From Candidatus Poseidoniaceae archaeon (GTDB lineage Archaea; Thermoplasmatota; Poseidoniia; Poseidoniales; Poseidoniaceae): DNA of 5,099 nt. The stretch covers positions 1 through 5,099 of the forward strand of contig JAKMFY010000263.1 of the NCBI GenBank assembly GCA_022425185.1, read 5' to 3'. The position numbers and the translations under genes are program-made. Within the stretch, counting starts at the first letter, position 1. Each line of letters begins with the position of its first letter. This document shows positions 1-3,558 of this stretch, one piece after another. The notes below the pieces were generated by a model. It was given only the letters and a program-made list of their open reading frames with translations, had not been told where the DNA came from and searched no databases.

Positions 1-43
1 TAATGCTACCAAAGTAGTCCTTTGAACATAGCCCTGTAGCCAT
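1..43 (-). CDS. possible 5' end of a leftward gene, function unknown (partial)
   Basis: A reading frame on the minus strand starts at an ATG (complement of 41-43) and leaves the window after 14 codons, reading MATGLCSKDYFGSI. A GGAG (complement of 47-50) lies only 3 bases before the ATG. A TATA-like TTTTATC (complement of 88-94) sits at a spacing that would give a leader of roughly 20 bases. The local GC content is higher over 1-90 than in the AT-rich DNA to the right, as expected if coding sequence begins nearby. The same frame stays open upstream to a further ATG at 145, which would give a 34-residue N-terminal extension, so the start is uncertain. I do not recognise the protein. Too little is visible to exclude a chance open frame. 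Confidence 0.25.
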   Translation of the reverse strand, partial: MATGLCSKDYFGSI

Positions 44-100
44 GTTCTCCAACCGTTGCAATGGATACACAAGCTCTGAAGCGCACAGATAAAATGTAAA

Positions 101-314
101 TTCCAATTGAAAAATCTCTAAAATTGGATTTTCAAGCCCAGGCATATGGATCAATAATCTACTCTGCTCGTCGAGTTCAATTCTAATTGAAAACGCAATC
201 TCTCAGAAATCAAAACCCTATACAATTTGAAAATTATACGACATTCATTTTTGAAAATATTTTGTATTCCCCAATATAGATTATATGCAAAAATAAGTAA
301 ATTTCAATTGAAAA
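101..314. repeat. dispersed TTGAAAA / CAATTG motif cluster
   Basis: TTGAAAA occurs on the plus strand at 107-113, 187-193, 227-233, 251-257 and 308-314, and on the minus strand at 129-135. Four copies are preceded by a related left half: CCAATTGAAAA (103-113), CTAATTGAAAA (183-193), ACAATTTGAAAA (222-233) and TCAATTGAAAA (304-314). The copy at 302-313 is a perfect 12-base palindrome, TTTCAATTGAAA. The copy at 176-191 is a perfect inverted repeat with 7-base arms (TTCAATT / AATTGAA) around CT. These four copies start at 104, 184, 223 and 305, spacings of 80, 39 and 82 bases, close to multiples of 40. The motif positions are read directly; a protein-binding role is inference. Confidence 0.5.
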
Positions 315-329
315 GTTAATTTTTGTTGT

Positions 330-344
330 CGAAGAGTATATATG
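330..344 (+). promoter_or_regulatory. TATA-box promoter of the PRC-barrel gene
   Basis: AGTATATATG at 335-344 matches the archaeal TATA box, and the purine-rich CGAAG just upstream (330-334) could be a BRE. Transcription would start about 26 bases downstream, near 365. That leaves a leader of about 30 bases holding the SD (GGAG at 384-387) and the ATG at 398. The palindrome at 302-313 lies about 20 bases upstream, where an activator or repressor could act. Confidence 0.55.
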
Positions 345-397
345 TCGTCTCGGGGGAAGGCCTTCTAACCGGGCATGACCCGAGGAGATGGGAAAAA

Positions 398-988
398 ATG
401 GCAGACAAAGAATACAACATCCAGGAATTAGTACACCGGGATGTATATGTGAACGACAAAAAAGTAGGAACGATTGTTGGTGAACGACATCACCCAAACG
501 AGGCACGCGTCCAATCGATGCGGATCCAAGTGGAGTCAGATGTTGCTGACGAATACATGAGAAAACCTGCAGAACTAGCACCGCTACCAAAGGAATTGGT
601 CCACAGCATCCAAACGGATGGCACTGTGAAACTTTCCAAGTCGATGCGAGAACTCCAACGACGTTGGAGGAACACAATCCGAATTGACGAGAAGCTTTAC
701 GCACCTGACGAAATGTTGGATCGAGCAGTTCTAGACAACCAAGGCCGTGAAGTCGGTGTAATCATCGGCATGGTCAAAGTCAAGCGAACCTACAAGGGAT
801 TCATCGTACGAACCCGACTACACGCTCAAAAGCAGTATGGAATCGAAGGAGAAATCCGAATTCCACTCACGGCGTTCGCTCGAACTCGTGAGCGCCTCGA
901 CGAGATTGTTCTCTCACGAACATTCGATCGTGTCTTGCAGTTGCCTTCTTACATTGCAATTAACGATCCGGATTTCGACGAAGAGTGA
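398..988 (+). CDS. tandem PRC-barrel-like protein
   Basis: The product is 196 residues, soluble and highly charged, with no signal peptide or membrane segment. Two PRC-barrel-like units are visible. Unit 1 spans about residues 8-88, with LVHRDVYVNDKKVGTIVG near its start. Unit 2 spans about 100-185, with MLDRAVLDNQGREVGVIIG in the same position. The shared pattern is a short strand, a hydrophilic turn, then VG-x-I-x-G. Each unit ends in a segment resembling the closing strand of the barrel (TVKLS, DEIVLS). PRC-barrels are small beta-barrels found in RimM and in many archaeal proteins; archaeal ones include the Cdp proteins that link parts of the cell-division machinery. No specific role can be assigned here. 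ATG 398 was chosen because GGAG (384-387) lies 10 bases upstream; an in-frame TTG at 323 precedes the TATA box and cannot be the start. A tRNA gene follows 54 bases after the stop. Confidence 0.8.
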   Translation: MADKEYNIQELVHRDVYVNDKKVGTIVGERHHPNEARVQSMRIQVESDVADEYMRKPAELAPLPKELVHSIQTDGTVKLSKSMRELQRRWRNTIRIDEKLYAPDEMLDRAVLDNQGREVGVIIGMVKVKRTYKGFIVRTRLHAQKQYGIEGEIRIPLTAFARTRERLDEIVLSRTFDRVLQLPSYIAINDPDFDEE

Positions 989-991
989 TTT

Positions 992-1014
992 CAAAACGAC
1001 CGTCATTCTTATGA
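992..1014 (+). promoter_or_regulatory. possible tRNA promoter
   Basis: ATTCTTATGA (1005-1014) is a weak TATA-like element, preceded by a BRE-like CAAAACGAC (992-1000). Its centre is about 34 bases before the tRNA 5' end, so transcription could start near 1035 and leave a leader of about 8 bases. The match is imperfect, and read-through from the PRC-barrel gene is an alternative. Confidence 0.35.
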
Positions 1015-1042
1015 CAGGGTTGTAGGTCGCAGGCTTGCCCTT

Positions 1043-1119
1043 GCGCGGGTGGCTTAGTCGGTTAGAGCACCCGGCTGATAACCGGGAGGTCGCAGGTTCA
1101 AGTCCTGCCTCGCGCACCA
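1043..1119 (+). tRNA. tRNA-Ile (anticodon GAT), CCA encoded
   Basis: A complete cloverleaf can be folded. The acceptor GCGCGGG (1043-1049) pairs with CTCGCGC (1109-1115) with one G-U pair. The D stem is GCTT/GAGC (1052-1055/1065-1068). The anticodon stem CCCGG/CCGGG (1070-1074/1082-1086) encloses the loop CTGATAA with GAT at 1077-1079. The variable loop is AGGTC, and the T stem GCAGG/CCTGC encloses TTCAAGT. The discriminator base is A (1116), and CCA is encoded at 1117-1119. There is no intron. GAT reads the isoleucine codons ATC and ATT. A short TCTTTT at 1128-1133 may serve as the 3' trailer or termination signal. The gene sits between the PRC-barrel gene and prs on the same strand. Confidence 0.97.
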
Positions 1120-1158
1120 ACCCTCATCTTTTGGCTGTCGAAAGACTCGCAAAGCACA

Positions 1159-1175
1159 TGAACGGGCGGCGTTCA
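1159..1175 (+). promoter_or_regulatory. small hairpin in the prs leader
   Basis: TGAACG (1159-1164) and CGTTCA (1170-1175) form a perfect 6-base stem around the loop GGCGG. It lies 9 bases upstream of the prs SD (GAGGGA, 1185-1190) and does not cover it. No T-run follows, so it is not a classical terminator. It may be an mRNA leader structure or chance. Confidence 0.25.
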
Positions 1176-1195
1176 GCACGTATTGAGGGAAAGCC

Positions 1196-2128
1196 ATGGT
1201 CGTTGTCTCGGGAAGTAATGCACAACAGGTAGCAAAACAACTTGCACTTGCACTGAATTGGGATCATGTACAACTCGAAGCTCGACGGTTTCCTGATACT
1301 GAAGGATATATCCGAATTCCCGAAGAACAAATCGAAGCAATTCGCAAGGAACCTGTCGTTGTTGTATCGAACACATTTCCAGATGCTGGTATTGTTGAAA
1401 CTCTTCTGATGCTCAAAGCAATTTCAGACGTTCGAAAAGGTTCCTTGGAAAACCTTCGAGGAATAGAACCTCAAAGAATGGAGAATATCGGCCCCGGGGT
1501 ATACCTTGCGGTACCATATTTCGGATATTCTCGACAAGACAAGCGTTTCAAGCCTGGAGAAGTCATCTCAGCACGAGCGATTGCAGATATGCTCGCAACA
1601 CAGTGTGATGGCTTGACGGTACTCGATTTACACGCCCCACAGGTCCTTGAAAATCTCGAAATTCCAGTAGCATTTACGTCCGCAATGCCAGAATTAGCTA
1701 ACCATCTTCAATCTGAAGTCAAGCCAGATTTCATTCTCTCTCCTGACAAAGGTGCAATCGATCGTGCAAGTCAAGTTGCACAATTGATCGATTGTGAATT
1801 CTCCTATCTGGAGAAAACTCGAATTGATGCACATACAATTATCCACAAGGCGAAAGATTTGGATGTTCAAGGAAAAGTTGTGGCGATCGTCGATGATATG
1901 ATTGCAACTGGTGGAACCATCTGTCGCGCTGCTGATGCATTGAGAAGTCAAGGTGCCACAGAAGTTCACGCCGCTTGTTCGCACGGCCTCTTCACCGGAG
2001 GAGCAATTCGAAGGCTGACGCAATTTGTCGATGGCGTTCACGCTACAGGCAGTTTAGCAAATCCACGCTCAGTCATCGATGCTGGTGAAGCATTAGCCCG
2101 TGGGGTTCGAGAACTTCTCAACAACTGA
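1196..2128 (+). CDS. prs: ribose-phosphate pyrophosphokinase (PRPP synthetase)
   Basis: This cytosolic enzyme transfers pyrophosphate from ATP to ribose 5-phosphate to make PRPP, the precursor of purines, pyrimidines, histidine, tryptophan and NAD. The 310-residue product has the family landmarks in order: RRFPDTEGY (30-38), PYFGYSRQDKRFKPGE (107-122), DLHAPQ (134-139), PDKGA (173-177), the flexible-loop EKTR (196-199) with its catalytic-type Lys197 and Arg199, and the PRPP-binding loop VDDMIATGGT (222-231). The first half is the N-terminal phosphoribosyltransferase-like domain and the second the catalytic one. About 18 extra residues (roughly 80-100, KGSLENLRG...NIGPG) precede PYFGYSRQDK compared with typical members. 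ATG 1196 is supported by GAGGGA at 1185-1190. The gene lies 76 bases after the tRNA with no clear TATA box of its own, so it may be transcribed through from upstream. Confidence 0.96.
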   Translation: MVVVSGSNAQQVAKQLALALNWDHVQLEARRFPDTEGYIRIPEEQIEAIRKEPVVVVSNTFPDAGIVETLLMLKAISDVRKGSLENLRGIEPQRMENIGPGVYLAVPYFGYSRQDKRFKPGEVISARAIADMLATQCDGLTVLDLHAPQVLENLEIPVAFTSAMPELANHLQSEVKPDFILSPDKGAIDRASQVAQLIDCEFSYLEKTRIDAHTIIHKAKDLDVQGKVVAIVDDMIATGGTICRAADALRSQGATEVHAACSHGLFTGGAIRRLTQFVDGVHATGSLANPRSVIDAGEALARGVRELLNN

Positions 2129-2162
2129 CCGCTTTACTGTGTTCAATTTCTCGTCCAATGCG

Positions 2163-2170
2163 TTTATATG
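2163..2170 (+). promoter_or_regulatory. TATA box for the rpl7ae-infB cluster
   Basis: TTTATATG lies in the 83-base gap between prs and rpl7ae. It is a good archaeal TATA box, centred about 45 bases before the ATG at 2212. Transcription would be expected near 2190-2195, giving a short leader of about 20 bases that contains the SD. The upstream BRE match is weak. The element overlaps an in-frame upstream ATG at 2158, which argues against that start. Confidence 0.55.
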
Positions 2171-2187
2171 GACGAGTTACAGCGGAA

Positions 2188-2210
2188 GGATTACCACACG
2201 AGGTAATACC
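2188..2210 (+). promoter_or_regulatory. hairpin enclosing the rpl7ae ribosome binding site
   Basis: GGATTACC (2188-2195) pairs with GGTAATACC (2202-2210) over 8 base pairs with a single bulged A (2208). The loop is ACACGA (2196-2201). The 3' arm contains most of the SD sequence GAGGTAA (2200-2206), and the stem ends one base before the ATG at 2212. Folded, the ribosome binding site would be hidden. The pairing is directly visible; a regulatory role is inference. Confidence 0.45.
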
Positions 2211-2211
2211 A

Positions 2212-2583
2212 ATGAGTGTACATGTAAGATTTGAAACCCCAAGCGACGTCGCCGATAAGATTTATGAGCTCATCAGAGCAAATTCCGGCGGCCGAATTAA
2301 GAAAGGAAGCAACGAAGTAACCAAGTCCGCAGAACGCGGTACTGCACAGTTCGTCATCCTTGCAGAAGACGTTAACCCACCAGAACTTCTGGCTCACATT
2401 CCTTTGATTTGTGAAGAAAAAGGGATCCCATACGGATACGTTCCTTCCCAAGAATTCCTTGCAAAAGAAACAGGACTTCCAAACGGTGTCAAGACTGCTT
2501 CCATCGCTCTTATGGAAATTCCAAAGAGCAACACAGAAGCCTTCAACGCCGTTCTTGAAACCATTAACGGACTGAAGAACTGA
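2212..2583 (+). CDS. rpl7ae: 50S ribosomal protein L7Ae (RNP kink-turn binding protein)
   Basis: The product is 123 residues, the usual size for archaeal L7Ae. It binds kink-turn RNA in 23S rRNA and is the shared core protein of box C/D and H/ACA RNPs and archaeal RNase P. The diagnostic segments are present: RIKKGSNEVTKSAERGTAQF near residues 28-47, which holds the RNA-contacting NEVTK, then LAEDVNPPELLAHIPLICEE and IPYGYVPS. The start is ATG 2212, giving MSVHVRFETPSD, with GAGGT (2200-2204) 7 bases upstream. An ATG at 2158 would add 18 residues not expected in the family and would lie on the TATA box. This is the first gene of a tight cluster; rps28e begins 17 bases after its stop. A hairpin over the SD may control its translation. 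Confidence 0.96.
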   Translation: MSVHVRFETPSDVADKIYELIRANSGGRIKKGSNEVTKSAERGTAQFVILAEDVNPPELLAHIPLICEEKGIPYGYVPSQEFLAKETGLPNGVKTASIALMEIPKSNTEAFNAVLETINGLKN

Positions 2584-2600
2584 AATCTGAGGTGAAATAA

Positions 2601-2828
2601 ATGAGTGACGAAACAGTAAGCGGATGGCCTGCTGAAGTTGTTGAGATTGTCGGCCGAACTGGTATGACAGGCGAAGCAACTCAGGTCAAAGTCCGTGTTA
2701 ACGACGCACCTAACCCACGAGACGTTGGTCGAATTATCACACGAAACGTGATTGGACCTGTTCGAATGGGAGACATCCTAATGCTCCGAGATACGGGAAG
2801 AGAAGCCCGTAAGCTAAACGCACGGTGA
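2601..2828 (+). CDS. rps28e: 30S ribosomal protein S28e
   Basis: This small-subunit protein has 75 residues and is specific to archaea and eukaryotes. Its OB-fold contacts rRNA near the mRNA exit region. The family core is clear: [20 protein letters not shown] (residues 12-31), [18 protein letters not shown] (43-60) and the C-terminal [11 protein letters not shown]. An acidic lead of about 8 residues precedes the OB-fold, and a slightly long loop, NDAPNPRDV, separates the two conserved blocks. ATG 2601 follows a strong SD, GAGGTGA (2589-2595). The stop codon lies 5 bases before the start of rpl24e, which suggests translational coupling. Confidence 0.96.
   Translation: MSDETVSGWPAEVVEIVGRTGMTGEATQVKVRVNDAPNPRDVGRIITRNVIGPVRMGDILMLRDTGREARKLNAR
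2824..2828 (+). promoter_or_regulatory. ribosome binding site of rpl24e
   Basis: GGTGA overlaps the stop codon of rps28e and lies 5 bases before the ATG at 2834. This spacing favours ATG 2834 over the GTG at 2825, which would sit inside the site itself. Confidence 0.6.
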
Positions 2829-2833
2829 TTATC

Positions 2834-3025
2834 ATGCCAGAACGAAGAGTTTGCACATTCTCCGGAGAAGAAATTGAACCAGGTACAGGAACTATGTTTG
2901 TCCGCAAGGACGGGAGCATCCTCTGGTTCAAGAACAGCAAGGCCCGCAAGAACATGGTCAAGTTGTCCAGAAATTCACGTAAGGTGAAGTGGACACGCCA
3001 TTTCGTTCGTGGCGGAATTCGCTGA
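2834..3025 (+). CDS. rpl24e: 50S ribosomal protein L24e, degenerate zinc finger
   Basis: The product is 63 residues, a normal size for archaeal L24e, a large-subunit protein that in most species folds around a four-cysteine zinc ribbon. The frame is intact and the fold signature is clear: RVCTFSGEEIEPGTGTMFVRKDG, then ILWFKNSKARKN, then RNSRKVKWTRHF (split here at natural breaks). Against the usual pattern CxFCG...FCSSKC, only Cys7 remains. Position 10 is Ser (codon TCC), position 33 is Lys (AAG) and position 37 is Ala (GCC). It therefore cannot bind zinc in the standard way. Cysteine-free versions of ribosomal zinc-ribbon proteins are known, so this is probably a functional variant and not a decayed gene. 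The start was chosen by GGTGA at 2824-2828. The gene is tightly coupled to rps28e, and ndk follows after 54 bases. Confidence 0.93.
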   Translation: MPERRVCTFSGEEIEPGTGTMFVRKDGSILWFKNSKARKNMVKLSRNSRKVKWTRHFVRGGIR

Positions 3026-3069
3026 TCTTATTCGGTGAACTGATAAAGGGGCCCTTGGTGGCTCAGGCT

Positions 3070-3074
3070 GGTGA
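3070..3074 (+). promoter_or_regulatory. ribosome binding site of ndk
   Basis: GGTGA lies 5 bases before the ATG at 3080. An in-frame GTG at 3071 is part of this site and is therefore unlikely to be the start. Confidence 0.6.
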
Positions 3075-3079
3075 AGAAC

Positions 3080-3526
3080 ATGGAAACAACCTACATTATG
3101 GTAAAACCTGATGGCGTACAACGAGGATTAGTCGGCGAAATTATTGGCCGTTTTGAACGAAAGGGTCTCAAATTAGTTGGACTCAAATCCATGGTACCGA
3201 GCGAAGAAATTGCTCGTACACACTATGATGTCCACAAGGAACGCCCATTTTTCCCTGGACTAATCAAATTCGTAACTTCTGGACCTGTTGTCTGTATGGC
3301 ATGGGAAGGTCGTGATGCAATTTCAGTTGCTCGCAAACTCATTGGTTCAACCAATGGTCGAGAAGCTGAACCTGGTACAATCCGTGGAGACTTCGGAATG
3401 GACATGGGTTACAACATGATTCACGGATCAGATGCTCCTGAAACTGCAGAATTCGAACTTGGACTTTGGTTCCCTGAAGGACTCATGGATTGGAATAACA
3501 CCATGGGTACTTGGGTTTACGAGTAA
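3080..3526 (+). CDS. ndk: nucleoside diphosphate kinase
   Basis: This enzyme transfers the gamma-phosphate of ATP to nucleoside diphosphates through a phosphohistidine, balancing the NTP and dNTP pools and supplying GTP. The 148-residue product matches the family length. All key residues are visible: Lys9 in [10 protein letters not shown], Tyr49, Arg85, Thr91, Arg102, Asn112 and the active-site His115 in [15 protein letters not shown]. The C-terminus [11 protein letters not shown] is also typical. ATG 3080 is preferred because of GGTGA at 3070-3074. Its place between ribosomal protein genes and infB is a recurrent archaeal arrangement, consistent with GTP supply for translation. No own promoter is evident in the 54-base gap, so it is probably in the rpl7ae operon. 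Confidence 0.97.
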   Translation: METTYIMVKPDGVQRGLVGEIIGRFERKGLKLVGLKSMVPSEEIARTHYDVHKERPFFPGLIKFVTSGPVVCMAWEGRDAISVARKLIGSTNGREAEPGTIRGDFGMDMGYNMIHGSDAPETAEFELGLWFPEGLMDWNNTMGTWVYE

Positions 3527-3537
3527 GGTTCATCCAT

Positions 3538-3551
3538 CCTCCACGAGGAGG
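3538..3551 (+). promoter_or_regulatory. hairpin over the infB ribosome binding site
   Basis: CCTCC (3538-3542) is perfectly complementary to GGAGG (3547-3551) across the 4-base loop ACGA. GGAGGT (3547-3552) is the SD of infB, 6 bases before ATG 3559. The 5' arm has the same CCTCC as the anti-SD of 16S rRNA, so it could compete with the ribosome. There is no following T-run, so it is not a terminator for ndk. The pairing is seen directly; control of infB is inference. Confidence 0.45.
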
Positions 3552-3558
3552 TCGTGCT

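Larger units (their letters stand above)
44..397. other. AT-rich intergenic region with repeated motifs
   Basis: This stretch of about 350 bases has no convincing gene. From about position 91 to 340 it is clearly richer in A and T than the flanking genes. It contains six copies of TTGAAAA, several of them inside CAATTG-centred palindromes, and a TATA box close to its right end for the downstream gene. It may be a divergent regulatory region between a leftward gene at the edge and the PRC-barrel gene. Other possible roles, such as an origin, are discussed in the findings. Confidence 0.6.

Noticed and set aside
323..397. TTG start 25 codons upstream for the PRC-barrel gene
   Set aside because: It lies upstream of the TATA box and expected transcription start, while ATG 398 has an SD.
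234..704. 156-codon open frame on the minus strand
   Set aside because: It runs antiparallel to the conserved PRC-barrel gene, has a low-complexity cysteine-rich product without recognisable motifs, and crosses the AT-rich region and promoter.
914..1120. Short frames across the tRNA on both strands
   Set aside because: They overlap the complete tRNA-Ile cloverleaf, and their products are translations of tRNA sequence.
2158..2211. Upstream ATG extending L7Ae by 18 residues
   Set aside because: The extension overlaps the TATA box and has no SD. The family normally starts near residue 1 of the ATG 2212 product, which has GAGGT at a good distance.
2825..2833. GTG start for L24e overlapping the rps28e stop
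   Set aside because: The GTG lies inside GGTGA, the best SD for ATG 2834, and would add only three atypical residues.
3046..3056. AAGGGGCCCTT near-palindrome between rpl24e and ndk
   Set aside because: It has no room for an RNA loop, is followed by no T-run and shows no link to the ndk SD, so I do not call it a terminator or operator.
3071..3079. GTG start for Ndk
   Set aside because: The GTG is part of the GGTGA site serving ATG 3080, and the residue numbering of conserved sites fits the shorter form.
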